From the NCBI RefSeq assembly GCF_003255815.1, contig NC_037671.1:152140645-152204644 (forward strand): a stretch of 64,000 nucleotides of DNA, given 5' to 3'. Position 1 is the stretch's first letter, and each line of letters begins with the position of its first letter. The stretch is from Theropithecus gelada (Eukaryota; Chordata; Mammalia; Primates; Cercopithecidae). Below the pieces are notes generated by a model. The model ran no database searches and was not told where the DNA came from. It saw only the letters and a list, made by a program, of their open reading frames with translations. This document shows, piece after piece, positions 48,490-61,904 of this stretch. A program made the position numbers and the translations under genes.

Positions 48490-50187
48490 TATATGTAAAT
48501 AAATGTTGACGAGCTGTGGGAAATCCCAGAACTCAGGAGTGAGGCTGAGAGATCCGCTTGGACCACTCTAGTGAGAAAAACCATGTTCAGGGGATCAGAG
48601 GAATCGTTCTCTTTGATTGCACCACCCAAACCCCAAGACAGTACAGTGCCACACACAGAGAATTCCCATGGACTCATGGTTTCTACAGTGAGAAAAATGA
48701 GTTGGAAGTAAACATTCAGTTTCCACACAATTATGGGACCCTTCATAGAACGCTCACTCCTGTTGGCCTATTGGAAACATTGGAAGTACCAGCAGGATTA
48801 CACCATGACTAGCCAACAGCATAGTGCAATAGGAACACAGTCCACAAGTTTGCCAGGCTTGAGACCCTAGCCAGCTACTCCATATAGCCTTGGTACTCAC
48901 AGAGAGAGCATGTGGCCACACTCAAAGTAAGCTGAAGAGCAGTGACTCCAAAAAGCCTGGGTGCTCTGCTTAAGCCCACCATAGAAAGGAGGCAAGACTA
49001 CATGCGTATTTGTGAAACGTGGCCTCTGGCCCTGTCCATCTTATGTGGTTGAGCCACTTCATCCAGTCTCAGAGCCCAACATATAATCCTGCACAACTAC
49101 AGATTCTGAGCAACAGAATCACCCAGCCAAGGAAGAAAATCTATAATCCTGCCCATTCAGAGACAATCATAGAGTCCAGCCAGAAGCCCCACTTGACAAT
49201 AGAGTCCAGTTAGTGATCTCACCAAACCAGAGAGTACAACGAGCAGTACCATCAGACCTCAGAGCACAGGAAGTGACCCAGCCCAACTAGGACACCTGAA
49301 CCATGGTTAGCCTGTCTGAGGTTGCTATAAGCTGATTACTCCAGATCCCAGGCTAGAGTATATAGTAAAGGTCTATCACCACCAAAGAACACTGGAAAAG
49401 GCTGGAAGAAGTGACTATCTGCTAAAACACACAGGTGTCAATATAAGGACTTAAGGATTATGAAAAATCAGGAAAATATATGATACCACCAAAACAAAAC
49501 AAAACAAAACAAAAAAACTAATAAAGCTCCAATAATAGACCTGGAAGAAATGGAGATCTATGAAATGACCAAAAAATAATTCCAAATAATCAACCTATAA
49601 AGAAATTCAGAAAGCTCTAAGAAAATTTAAATAGAAACATAAAATTTAGAAAGCAATGCATCATCAAAATAGAAATTTAACAAAGAAATATAAAAAATAA
49701 AAAATAAAAATCCTAGAGATAAAGAATATAACAATTGAGAAAAATCCAATAGGTAGCTTAAATAGCAGACTTAAACCAGCAGAATAAAGAGTAATGATCT
49801 CAAAGACTGGGCATTTGAAATTATCCAATCAGAGAAATGAAAAGAAAAAAAGAATGAAAAATAATAAAGAAGACCTACCCAAATTATGGGACACCATCAA
49901 GCAAAAACTATCCACCACATAATAGGAGTGTCAGAAGGAGAAGGGAGATATAAAGGCCTAGAAGGCATATTTAAGAAAATAATGGCTGAAAAATCTCCAA
50001 ATCTACAGAAAGATGATGATATTCAGATATAGAAGCTCAGAGACTGCCAGTAAAATTCAACTCAAAGAGAAGTTCACCAAGACACATTATAATTAAATTG
50101 TCAAAATTTAGACGAAGAAAGAATACTAAAAATAGCAAAAGATAAAAAACAGATCACATTCAAAGCTTTCAGCAGATTTCAGATGTT

Positions 50188-51109
50188 GTGTACAGCCTAG
50201 GGACTTAGTGCCCTGCATTCCAGCTGCCTCAGCCTAGCTAAAAGGGGCCAAAGTACACCTCAGTCCATGGCTTTGGAAGGCACAGATGCCAAGCCTTGGT
50301 GGCACCCATGTGGTGTTGATCCTGTGGGTGCACAGAAGTCGAGAATTGCGTTTTGGGAACCTCTGCCTATGTTTACGAGGATGTATGGAAATGCCTGGAT
50401 GTCCAGGAAGAAGTTTTCGGCAGGGGTGCAGCCCTCATGGAGAACCTCTGCTAGGTTAGTGTGGAAGGAAAATGTGGGGTCAGAGTGCCCATACAGAGTC
50501 CCTACTGGGGCACTATCTAGTGAAGCTGTGAAAAGAGGGTCACTGTCCTCCAGACCCCAGAATGGTAGATTCACTGACAGCTTGCTCCATGCACTGGAAG
50601 AGCTGCAGATACCCATCATCAGTCGATGGGGGCTGTACACTGGAAAAGCTGCAGACACTCATCACCAGTCCTTGGGGGGCAGTACACTGCAAAGCCACAG
50701 GGGTGGAGCTTCCCAAGGCCGTGAGAGCTCACCTCTTGTTTCAGTATGACTTGGATATGAGACAACAAGTCAAAGGAGATCATTTTGGAACTTTAAGGTT
50801 TAATGACTACCCCATTGGGTTTTGGACTTGCATGGGGTCTGTTGCCCCTATGTTTTGACCAATTTCTCCAATTTGAAGAGGGTGTATTCACCCACTGCCT
50901 GTACCCCCATTGTATCTAGGTGGTATCTAATTTTCTTGTGATTTTACAGGCTCATATGTGGAAGGAACTTCCCTTGTCTCAGATGAAACTTTGGACTTGG
51001 ACTTTTGAGTTAATGCTGGAATGAATTAAGACTTTGGTATACTTTTAGAAGGACATGATTGTGTTCTGAAATATTAGGACATGAGATTTGGGAGGGGGTT
51101 GGGGCATAA
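50188..51109 (+). mobile_element. MaLR (THE1/MST) internal region, 3' part
   Basis: Colinear with 62160-63061 in the provirus to the right (shared CCTGGATGTCCAGG, CTGTCCTCCAGACCCCAGAA, GGAGATCATTTTGGAACTTT and more). It ends in a G-rich polypurine tract just before the LTR. The 5' LTR and 5' internal part are missing. Confidence 0.88.
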
Positions 51110-51483
51110 TGATACGGTTAGGTTGTGACCCCATCCAAATCTCATCTTGATTTGTAGTTCCTTTAATCCCCATGTATCGTGGGAGGGACCCAGTGAAAGG
51201 ATATTGAACTATGGGGGCGGTTACCCCATGTTGCTGTTCTCATGATAGTGAGGGAGTTCTCATGAGATCTGATGGTTTTATAAGGGACTTTTCCTCCTTT
51301 TGCTTGGCACTTCTCCTTGCTGCCACAATGTGAAGAAGGACAGGTTTGCTTCCCCTTCCTCCATGATTGTTTTTCCTGAGGCCTCACCAGCAGTGTGGAA
51401 TTGTGAATCAATTTCCTCTTTCCTTTATAAATTACCAGTGCTTGGCTATGTCTTTATGAGCAGCATCAGAACAGATTAATACA
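51110..51483 (+). mobile_element. THE1-type MaLR 3' LTR
   Basis: It starts TGATACGGTTAGG and ends CAGATTAATACA (374 bp), with GTTTTATAAGGGACTTTTCC and CTGCCACAATGTGAAGAAGG as in THE1. Confidence 0.92.
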
Positions 51484-51784
51484 CAAGCTCTAACCTATCA
51501 ATAATTACCTTGAATGTAAATAGATTATAGAATGGCCAAATGCATTAAAAAATCATCCAACTATATGCTACCTACAAGAGAACCCCTTTTCTAGTAAGGG
51601 CACACATAGACTATGAGTAAAGAGATGGAAGAAGATATTCCATGAAAATGGAAATTAAAATAAAGCAAAGGCACCTGTATTTATATAGACAAAATAAACT
51701 TTAAATCAAAAACTATAAAAATAGACAAAGAAGGTCATTACATGATAATAAAAGAGGTTAATTCACCAATGGGAAATAACAATT

Positions 51785-51799
51785 GTGTGTATATATATA

Positions 51800-51836
<37 letters not shown>
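51785..51836 (+). repeat. (TG)n/(TA)n microsatellite
   Basis: Alternating TG and TA units inside the old L1. Confidence 0.95.
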
Positions 51837-52707
51837 GCCCTCAACATTTGAGCACCTAAATACATGAAGAAATTATTAAATGATTAGTAGGGAGAAACAG
51901 AGTATACTATTATACGAGAGGATCCAGGATGTAAGGGTAGTTCAATACATGCAAATCAATAACACCATGTTAAAAAATGAAAAATAAAAATTATATGATC
52001 ATTTCAATAGAGGCAGAACAAACATTTGACAAAACTTAACATGCTTTTATGATCAAAATTCTCAACAAATTAGGTATAGAGGAAATGTACTTCCACATAT
52101 TTAAAGCCATATATGACAAACCTATAGATAGTATCATTCTCAATGGTGAAAAATTGAAAGCTTTCCCACTAAGATTAGGGACTAGATAAGAATGCCCACT
52201 CGCACTACTTCTTTTTTAATACAGTACTGAAAATTATAGCCAGAGTAATTAGGCAAGCAAAAGTAATGACAGTCATCCTAATTGGAAAGAAAGAATTTTT
52301 TTCTTTCCAACTGCCTGTATATGCTGATGATAAGGTCTTGTACATAGAAAACCCTAAATATTCCACCAAGATACTGTTAGAACTGACAAATTCACTAAAG
52401 TTGAAGCATACAAAGTCAACATACAAAAATTACTTGTATTTTTACATACTAGTAATGAGCTATCTAAAACAAATTTTAAATCACATTTACAATAATGGCA
52501 AAATAATTAAATAATTAGGTGTAAATTTAACCAAAGAAGTAAAAGACCCATATACTGAAAACTCCAAAACACTGTTGGAAAAAAAATTGAAGCAAACACA
52601 AATTAATGGAAATATATCCATGTTCATGGACTGGAAGAATTAATATTGTGAAAATGTTTATACTACCCAAAGACATCTATAGATTCAGTCCTATGAAAAT
52701 TCCATAA

Positions 52708-52986
52708 GGCCAAGTGCGGTGGCTCACGCCTGTAATCCCAGCACTTTGGGAGGCCAAGATGGGCAGATCATGAGGTCAGACTTTTGAGACCAGCCTGACT
52801 AACATGATGAAACCCAATCTCAACTAAAAATACAAAAATTAGCTGGGTGGGATGTGCCCATAGTCCCAGCTACTTGGGAGGCTGAGGCAGGAGAATCGGT
52901 TGAACCCAGGAGATGGAATTTGCAGTGAGTCGAGATTGCATGCTACTGCACTCCAGTGGGGACAGAGCGAGACTCTGTCTCAAAAA
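52708..52986 (+). mobile_element. Alu, sense, inside the old L1
   Basis: GGCCAAGTGCGGTGGCTCACG to GAGACTCTGTCTC. The flanks AAAATTCCATAA and AAAATTCCACAA look like a mutated target duplication. Confidence 0.92.
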
Positions 52987-54665
52987 AATTCCACAATAAT
53001 TTTCACAGAAATACAAAAAACAACCCTTAAATGTATATGGAGCCACATATGACCCAAAACAAAACACTCTTGAACAAAAAGAACAAAACTGCAGTCATGA
53101 AATGCCCTAATTTTAAAGCATATTGTAAAGCTATGGTAATGAAAACAGCATGGTACTATTAGAAAATCCAGAACTAAACTAATGAATTTCTGGTCAATTG
53201 ATTTTTGACAATAGTGCTACGAATACACAATGGAAAAGGATAGCCTCAAATAAATGATGTTGAGAAGATTAGATATCCATTTGTAGAAGAATGAAACTAG
53301 ACTCTTTTCTTATTGCATATACAACAATCAACTCAAAATGGATTAAAGACAAATAAAAGACCTGAAGATGTAAAACTACTGGTAGAAAATATGGAGGAAA
53401 TCACTATGCCATTGGTCTGGGCAACAATTTTTGGGATACGACACATAAAGCATAAACCACAAAGCAAAAACAGACAAATCAAATAGCAGCAAACTAAAAA
53501 GTTTCTGCACAGCAAAGAAAACCATTGATAAAATGAAGAGACAACCACAGAATGGGAGAAAATATTTACAAACTATACAACTGATTAAAGGTTAATATCC
53601 AAAATATATAAGAACCTCAAATAACTCAATAGCAAGAAAATAAATAACCCAATTACAAAAATAACAAATGACATTAACAGACATTATTCAGATATACAAA
53701 TGGCCAACAGGTACATTAAAAAATGCTCAGCATTACAAATTATGAGGAAAATGCAAATTAAAACCACAATGAAATATCACATCTGCTAGAATGGTCTTTA
53801 TAAAAATGATAAAACAAGTGTTGGAGAGGATGTGGAGAAAAAGGAACCTTTCTTTACTGTTAGTGGAAATGTAAATATAGTCATTATGAAAAACAATATA
53901 GAGGTTCCTCAAAACACTAAAAATAGAACTTACCATGTGATTTAATAATCCCAATTTCGGGTATATATCCAAAGTAACTGAAATCAATATATTGAAGGCA
54001 TATCTGCATTCCCATGGTAAGCATTAGTCATACCAACCAAGATATAGAATCCACCTGTCTACCAGCAAATAAAGAAAACGTGGCATATATACACAATGAA
54101 ATGCTATTCCACCTTAAAAAAACAGGGAAATTCTGTCATTTGTGACAGCATGGATAAAATTGGAGGACATCATGGTAAGTCAACTAAACAAGGCCTGAAA
54201 AGACAGATAACATTATTTCATTTATAGGTGGAATCTAAAAATGTTGAACTCATACAAGTAGAGAGTAGAAGGATGGTTAGCAGAGTTGGGGCTGGTGGGG
54301 AGGGAGGGAATAGGAAGTTGTTGATCAAAGGATACAAAGTTTCAGAGAAACAAGAGGAATAGGTTTTGAGATAAATTGCAAAGCAGGGTAACTATACTTG
54401 ATAATAATGTGTTATATATTTCAAAAATAACTAAGAGAGTAAATCTCAAGTGTTTTACCATAAAAAATGATAGGGAAGCAAGGTGATGGGTATGTTAATT
54501 AGCTTGACTTACTCATTCCACATTGTATACATATATGAAAACATTACACTGTATCGATAAATGTATGAAATTATAATTTATCAATAAAAATAATATTAAT
54601 AATAATTTTTAATGCCAAAATTATTTCCCATTACTTGTCGAATTAAGGTCAAATTCCTTGAATGA

Positions 54666-55021
54666 TGATATGGCTTGGCTGTGTCCCCACCCAAATCTCA
54701 TCTTGAATTCCCACGTGTTGTGAGAAGGACCCAGCGGGAGGTAATTGACTCATGGGGGCAGGCCTTTCCCGTGCTGTTGTTGTGATAGTGAATAAGTTTC
54801 TCAAGATCTCGGAGTTTTATAAAGAGGAGTTCCCCTGCACTAGCTATCTCTCTTTCCCTGATGCCACCCATATAAGATGTGACTTGTTCCTCCTTCCCTT
54901 CTGCAGTGATTGTGAGGTTTCCCCAGCCATGTGGAACTGTAAGTCCATTAAACCCCTTCCTTTTGTAAATTTCCCAGTCTCAGGTATCTCTTTATCAACA
55001 GTGTGAAATTGGACTAATACA
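54666..55021 (+). mobile_element. MaLR provirus 5' LTR
   Basis: TGATATGGCTTGGCTGTGTC to GGACTAATACA, 356 bp. A TTGGTGCCAG segment at 55026-55035 sits where the primer-binding site belongs. By eye it is about 90% alike to the 3' LTR over the first 130 bases. Confidence 0.9.
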
Positions 55022-55438
55022 GTAAATTGGTGCCAGTACAGTGGGGCGTTGCTGAAAAGATATCCAAAAATATGGAAGCAACTTTGGAACTGGGTAACAG
55101 GCAGAGATTGGAACAATTTGTAGTGCTCAGAAGAAGACAGGAAAATGTGGGAAAGCTTGGAATTCCCTAGAGACTTGTTTAATGGCTTTGACCAAAATTC
55201 TGGTAATGATGTGGACAATGAAATCCAGGGTAAGGTGGTCTCAGATGGAGATGAGAAACTTGTTGGGAACTGGGGCAAAGGTGACTGTTGTTATGTTTTA
55301 GCAAAGAGACTGGTGATATTTTGCCCCTGCCCTAGAGATTCGTGGAACTTTGAACTCGAGAGAGATGATTTAAGGTATCTGGCAGAAGAAATTTATAAGC
55401 AGCAAAGCATTCAAGAGGCGACTTGTGTTTTGTTAAAG
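55022..55438 (+). mobile_element. MaLR internal region, 5' part
   Basis: The leader and start of the internal region (GAAAAGATATCCAAAAATATGG, GGAACTGGGTAACAGGCAGAG), cut at about 55438 by the L1 insertion. Confidence 0.85.
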
Positions 55439-55694
55439 ACTTTTTTTTTTTTTTTTTTTGTCTAGAATTAATTTCTTTTTCTTTTCTTTTTTAATACTTT
55501 AAGTTCTAGGGTACATGTGTACAATGTGTAGATTTGACACACAGGTACACACGTGCCATGTTTGTTTGCTGCACTCATCAATTAGTCATTTACATTAAGT
55601 ATTTCTCCTAATGCTATCCCTCCCCCAACCCCCTACCCCCCGACAGTCCCTGCTGTGTGATGATCCCTGCCCTGTGTCCAAGTGATCTCATTGC

Positions 55695-58600
55695 TCAATT
55701 CCCACCTATGACTGAGAACATGTGGTGTTTGGTTTTCTGTCCTTGTGATAGTTTGCTGAGAATGATGGTTTCCAGCTTCATCCATATCCTTGCAAAGGAC
55801 ATGAACTCATCCTTTTTTATGGCTGTGTAGTATTCCATGGTGTATATGTGCCACATTTTCTTAATCCAGTCTATCATTGATGGACATTTGAGTTGGTTCC
55901 AAGTCTTTGCTGTTGTGAATAGTGCTGCAATAAACATACGTGTGCATGTGTCTTTATAGTAACATGATTTATAATACTTTGGGTATATACCCAGTAATTG
56001 GATTGCTGGGTCAAATGGTATTTCTACTTCTAGATCTTTGAGGGATTGCTACATTATCTTCCACAACGGTTGAACTAATTTACACTCCCACCAACAGCGT
56101 GAAAGCATTCCTATTTCTCCACACCCTCTCCAGCATCTGTTGTTTCTAGATTTTTTAATGATTGCCATTATAACTCATTTGAGATGGTGTCTCATCATGG
56201 TTTTGATTTGCATTTCTCTGGTGACCAGTGATTATGAGCATTATTTCATGTGTCTGTTGGCTGCATAGATGTCTTCTTTTGAGAAGTGTCTGTTTATATC
56301 CTTTTCCCACTTTCTGATGAGGTTGTTTTTTTCTTGTAAATCACTCTGATGGTAGTTTCTTTTGCCATGCAGAAGCTCTTCAGTTTAATTAGATCCCATT
56401 TGTCTATTTTGGCTTTTGTTGCCATTGCTTTTGGTGTTTTAGTAATGAAGTTCTTTCCCATGCCTATGCCCTGACTGTATTGCCTAGGTTTTCTTATAGG
56501 GTTTTTATGGTTTTAGGTCTACAATTTAAATCTTTAATCCATCTTGAATTAATTTTTGTATAAGCTGTAAGGAAGGGATGCAGTTTCAGCTTTCTATATA
56601 TGGGTAGCCAGTTTTTCCAGCACCAATTATTAAATAGGGAAACCTCTCCCCATTTCTTGTTTTTTTTTCAGGTTTGTCAAAAATCAGATGGTTGTAGATG
56701 TATGGTGTTGTTTCTGAGGTCTCTATTCTGTTCCATTGGTCTATATATCTGTTCTGGTACCAGTACCATCCTGTTTTGGTTACTGGAGCCTTGTAGTATA
56801 GTTTGAAGTCAGGTAGTGTGATGCCTCCAGCTTTGTTCTTTGGCTTAGGATTGTCTTGGCAATGCAGGATCTTCGTTGGTTCCACATGAACTTTAAAGTA
56901 GTTGTTTTCAATTCTGTGAAGAAAGTCATTGGTAACTTGATGGGATGGTGTTGAATCTATAAATTACCTTGGGCTGTATGGCCATTTTCACAATATTGAT
57001 TCTTTCTATCCATGAGCATGGAATGTTCTTCCATTTGTTTGTGTCCTCTTTAATTTCATTGAGCAGTGGTTTGTAGTTCTCCTTGAAGAGGTCCTTCACA
57101 TCCCTTGTAAGTTGGATTCTGAGGTATGTTTTTTCTCTTTGTAGCAATTGTGAATGGGAGTTCACTCATGATTTGGCTCTTTGTTTGTCCGTTAATGGTG
57201 TGTTGGAATGCTTGTGATTTTTGCACCTTGATTTTGTATCCGGAGACTTTGCTGAAGTAGCTTATCAGCTTAAGGAGATTTGGGCTGAGATGATGGGGTT
57301 TTCTAAACATACGATCATGTCATCTGCCAACAGGGACAATTAGACTTCCTCTTTTCCTAATTGAATATCTTTTATTTCTTTCTCTTGCCTGGTTGCCCTG
57401 GCCACAACATCCAACACTATGTTGAATAGGAGTGGTGAGAGAGGGCATCCCTGTCTTGTGCCAATTTTCAAAGGGAATGCTCCCAGTTTTTGCCCATTCA
57501 GTATGATATTGGCTGTGGGTTTGTCATAAGTAGCTCTTATTATTTGAGATATGTTCCATCGATAACTAGTTTATTGAGAGTTTTTAGCATAAAGGGGTGT
57601 TGGATTTTGTTAAGGGCCTTTTCTGCATCTATTGAGATAATCATGTGGTTTTTGTCGTTGGTTCTGTTTATGTGATGGATTATGTTTATTGATTTGCATA
57701 TGGTGAACCACCCTTGCATCCCAGGGATGCAGCCAACCTGATTACAGTGGATAGGTTTCTTAATGTGCTGCTGGATTCGGTTTGACAGTATTTTTTTGAG
57801 GATTTTTGCATCAGATTGTTCATCAGAGATATTGGTCTAAAATTCTTTTTTTGTTGTGCCTCTGCCAGGCTTTGGTATCAGGATGATGCTGACCTCATAA
57901 AATGAGTTAGGGAGGATTCTCTCATTTTCTATTGATTGGAATAGTGTTTAGAAGGAATGGTACCAGCTCCTCTTTGTACCTCTAGTAGAATTCGACTGTG
58001 AATCCATCTGGTCCTGGACTTGTTTTGGTTGGTAGGCTATTAATTATTGCCTCAATTTCAGAGGCTGTTATTGGTTTATTCAGAGATTCCACTTCTTCTT
58101 GGTTTAGTCTTGGGAGCATGTATGTGTCCAGGTATTTATCCATTTCTTCTAGATTTTCTAGTTTATTTGCATAGAGGTGTCTATAGTATTCTCTGATGGT
58201 AGTTTGTATTTCTGTGGGATCAGTGGTGATATCCCCTTTATCATTTTTTATAGCATCTATTGGATTCTTCTCTCTTTTCTTCTTTATTAGTCTTGCTAGC
58301 TGTCTATCCATTTTGTTGATCTTTTTAAAAAACTAGCTCCTGGATTCATTGATTTTTTGAAGGGTTTTTTGTGTCTCTATTTCTTTCAGTTCTGCTCTGA
58401 TCTTAGTTATTTCTTGACTTCTGCTAGCTTTTGAATTTGTTTGCTCTTGTTTCTCTAATTATTTTAATTGTGATGTTAGGGTGTCAATTTTAGATCTTTC
58501 CTGCTTTCTCTTGTGGGCATTTAGTGCTATAAATTTCCCTCTACACACTGTTTTAAATGTGTCCCAGAGATTGTGGTACATTGTGTCTTTGTACTCATTG

Positions 58601-59436
58601 TACTCATTGGTTTTAAAGAACATCTTTATTTTGGCCTTCATTTTGTTTGTTTACCTAGTAGTCATTCAGGAGCAGGTTGTTCAGTTTCCATGTAGTTGTG
58701 TGGTTTTGAATGAGTTTCTTAATCCCACGTTTTAATTTGATTGCACTGTGGTCTGAGAGATAGTTTGTTGTGACTTCTGTTCTTTTACATTTGCTGAGGA
58801 GTGCTTCACTTCCAATTATGTGCTCAATTTTAGAGTAAGTGCGATGTGGTGCTGAGAAGAATGTATATTGTGTTGATTTGAGGTGGAGAGTTCTGTAGAT
58901 GTCTATTAGGTCTGCTTGATGCAGAGTTGAGTTCACGTCCTGGATATCCTTGTTAATCTTCTGTCTTGTTGATCTCTCTAATATTGACAGGTCGGCATTG
59001 AAGTCTCCCATTATTATTGTGTGGGAGTCTAAGTCTCTTTGTAGTTCTCTAAGGACTTGCTTTATAAATCTGGGTGCTCCTGTATTGGGTGCATATATGT
59101 TTAGGATAGTTAGCTCTTCTTGTTGAATTGATCCCTTTACCATTATGTAATGGCCTTCTTTGTCTCTTTGATCTTTGTTGGTTTAAAGTCTGTTTTATCA
59201 GAGACTAGGATAGCAACCTTTGCTTTTTTTTGCTTTCCATTTGCTTGGTAGATCTTCCTCCATCCCTTTATTTTGAGCCTATGTGCATATTTGTACATGA
59301 GATAGGTCTCCTGAATACAGCACACTGATGGGTTTTGCCTCTTTATCCAATTTGTCACTCTGTGTCTTTTAATTGGAGCATTTAGCCCATTTACTTTTAA
59401 GGTTAATATTGTTTTGTGTGAATTTGATCCTATCAT
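55695..59436 (-). pseudogene. L1 ORF2 remnant
   Basis: Open pieces correspond to the endonuclease (58655-59436, including a GDFNADL motif and a YLSDHSAIKL end), the linker (57982-58311, with the SPGPDGFTVEFY motif that precedes the reverse transcriptase) and the C terminus (55695-55937). Intact ORF2 combines endonuclease and reverse transcriptase. Many stops and frameshifts are present here. Confidence 0.88.
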
Positions 59437-59443
59437 TGTGATG

Positions 59444-60570
59444 TTAGCTGGTTATTTTGCCCATTAATTGATGTAGCTTCTTCATAGCATTGATGGTCTT
59501 TACAATTTGGCATGTTTTTGCAGTTGCTAAACTTTTGCAGTGGTTTTGCAGTGGCTGAACATGGAAGGAACAGTGGTTTTTCCTTTCCATGTTTAGTGCT
59601 TCCTTCAGGAGCTCTTGTAAGGCAGGTCTGATGGTGACAAAATTTCTCAGCATTTGGTTGTCTGTAAAGGATTTTATTTCTCCTTCACTTATGAACCTTA
59701 ATTTGGCTGTATCTGAAATTCTGGGTTGAAAATTCTTTTCTTTAAGAATGTTGAATATTGGCCCCCACTCTCTTCTGGCTTGTAAGGTTTCTGCTGAGAG
59801 ATCCAATGTTAGTCTGATTGGCTTCCCTTTGTGGGTAACTCGACCTTTCCCTCTGGCTGCCTTTTATATTTTTTCCTTCATTTCAACCTTGGTGAATCTG
59901 ACAATTGTGTGTCTTGGGGTTGCTGTTCTCGAGGAGTATCTTTGTGGTGTCCTCTGTGTTTCCTGAATTTGAATGTTGTCCTGCCTTGCTAGGTTGGGGA
60001 AGTTCTCCTGGGTAATATTCTGAACAGTGTTTTCCAACTTGGTTCCATTCTCCCTGTCACTTTCAGGTGCACCAATCAAATGTAGATTTGTTCTTTTCAT
60101 ATAGTCCTATATTTCTTGGAGGCTTTGTTTGTTTCTTTTTACTCTTTTTTCTCTAACCTTGTCTTCTCACTTTATTTCATTAATTTGATCTTCAATCACT
60201 GATACCCTTTCTTCCGCTTGATTGAATTGGCTATTGAAGCTTGTGAATGCGTCACGAAGCTCTCATGCCATGGTTTTCAGCTCCATCTGGTAATTTAAGC
60301 TCTTGTCTACACTGTCTATTCTATTTAGCCATTCATCTAACTTTTTTCAAGGTTTTAAGCTTCTTTGTGATGGGTTCGGACATGTTCCTTTATCTCAGAG
60401 AAGTTTGTTATTACCAGCCTTCTGAAGCCTACTTCTGTCAACTCATCAAAGTCATTCTCCATCCAGTTTTGTTCTGTTGCTGGCGAGGAGCTGGGATCCT
60501 TTGGAGGAGAAGAGATGCTCTGATTTTTAGAATTTTCAGCTTTTCTGCTCTGGTATCTCCCCGTCTTTTT
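59444..60570 (-). pseudogene. L1 ORF1 remnant
   Basis: Three separated open pieces correspond to the N terminus (60355-60600), the RNA-recognition-motif region (59864-60100) and the C-terminal domain (59444-59806). Intact L1 ORF1 encodes a trimeric RNA-binding chaperone. Frameshifts and stops separate the pieces, and no full protein can be read. Confidence 0.85.
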
Positions 60571-61585
60571 GGTTTTATCTACCTTTTGTCTTTGACGTTG
60601 GTGACCTACAGGTTTTGGCGTAGGTGTCCTTTTTATTGATGTTGATGCTGTTCCTTTCTGTTTGTCAGTTTTCTTTCTAACAGTCAGGTGCCTCAGCTGC
60701 AGGTCTCTTGGAGTTTGCTGGAAGTCCGCTCCAGACCTTCTTTGCCTGGGTATCACCAGCGGAGGCTGCAGAATAGCAAATATTGCAGAACAGCAAAGCT
60801 GTTCCTTCCTCTGAAGCTTTGTCCCAGAGGGGCCCTCACCTATATCAGGTGTCTGTCAGCCTCTACTGGGAGGTGTCTCCCTTTTAGGCTACACAGGGAT
60901 CAGGGACACACTTGAGGGGACAGTCTGTCCATTCTCAGAGCTCAGACACCATGGTGGGAGAACCACTGCTCTCTTCAGACCTGTCAGACATGGACATTTA
61001 AGTCTGCAGAAGTTGTCTGCTGCCTTCTGTTCAGCTAAGTCCTCCTCACATAGGTGGAGTCTAGAGGCAGTAGGCCTTGCTGAGCTGCGGTGGGCTCCAC
61101 CCAGTTTGAGTTTCCTGGCTGCTTTGTTTACCTACTCAAGCCTCAGCAATGGAGGACACTCCTCCAGCCAGGCTGTCGCTTCACAGCTCGATCTCACACT
61201 GCTGTGCTAGCAGTGAGCAAGGCTCTGTTGGCCTGGTACCTGCGGCGCCAGGCACGGGAGAGAATCTCCTTATCTGCTGGTTTCTAAGACCTTGGGAAAT
61301 GCACAGTATTTCAGTGGGAGTGTCCTGTTTTTCCAGGTACCGTCTGTCACGGCTTCCCTTGGCTAGGAAAGGGAAATCCCCCAACCCTTTGCACTTCCCG
61401 GGTGAGGTGATGTCCCGCCCTGCTTTGGCTCACCCTCCGTGGGCTGCACCCACTGTCCAACCAGTCCCAAAGAGAGGAACCAGTTACCTCAGTTGGAAAT
61501 GCAGAAATCACCTGTCTTCTGTGTCGATCATGCTGGGAGCTGCAGACGGTAGCTGTTTCTATTCGGCCATCTTCGAACGGATCCT
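60571..61585 (-). other. L1 5'UTR (internal promoter region)
   Basis: A GC-rich segment that reads as the L1PA 5'UTR on the minus strand, from AAGATGGCCGAATAG near the right end. In active elements it carries a YY1-type site (the AAGATGGCC start) and sense and antisense promoter activity. Activity of this copy is unknown. Confidence 0.8.
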
Positions 61586-61594
61586 TTCTAGCAT

Positions 61595-61904
61595 TCTATT
61601 TTGTTTTGTTTTGTTTTATTTTGTTTTTTCAGAGTCTCTCACTCTGTCACCCAGGTTGGAGTGCAGCGGTGTGATCTCAGCTCACTGCAACCTCTGCCTT
61701 CTGGGTTCAAACAAGTCTGCCTCAGTTTCCCGAGTAGTTGGGACTACAGGCACATGCCACCACGCCCAGCTAATTTTTGTATTTTTAGTAGAGACGGGGT
61801 TTCACTGTGTTAGCCGGGATGGTCTCAATCTCCTGACCTCGTTATCTGCCCGCCTCAGCCTCCCAAAGTGCTGGGATTACAGGCATGAGCCACAACACCC
61901 AGTC
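61595..61904 (-). mobile_element. Alu, antisense, at the L1 5' end
   Basis: A (TTTTG)n tail then a reversed full-length Alu ending CACCCAGTC. The flanks GCATTCTATTTT and GCATTTAGTTTT are alike and match the MaLR internal sequence expected at this place, so it inserted right beside the L1. Confidence 0.9.

Larger units (their letters stand above)
48490..54610 (+). mobile_element. Old L1 (L1M), 5'UTR to 3' end, interrupted
   Basis: The order is 5'UTR-like (48490-49450), ORF1 (about 49460-50187), a gap filled by a MaLR fragment, the ORF2 start (51484-51900), an internal deletion, the ORF2 RT region to C terminus (51915-54240) and a 3'UTR ending in an A-rich tail. Frames are broken throughout. 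A (TG)n/(TA)n tract lies at 51785-51836. Confidence 0.8.
55439..61585 (-). mobile_element. Full-length L1PA-type element, antisense, broken ORFs
   Basis: The poly-T end is on the left. The 3'UTR with its C-rich (G-rich in sense) tract lies at 55615-55642, ORF2 at about 55695-59436, ORF1 at about 59444-60570, and the 5'UTR runs to about 61585 with the AAGATGGCCGAATAG start. Its length of about 6.1 kb is the full L1 size. Both reading frames are interrupted many times, so it is dead. A degraded TCTAG-containing flank at both ends may be the target duplication. Confidence 0.9.

Noticed and set aside
48558..48812. Open frames in both strands around 48.5-48.8 kb
   Set aside because: The sequence is the 5'UTR-like part of an old L1.
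50260..50749. Overlapping open frames of 132 and 160 codons on opposite strands
   Set aside because: They lie in the MaLR internal region, which has no known coding capacity in its 3' part. The homologous copy near 62200-62620 does not keep either frame intact.
55439..61585. Possibility that the full-length L1 is still active
   Set aside because: Both frames are split into several pieces by stops and frameshifts, so no complete ORF1 or ORF2 protein can be read.
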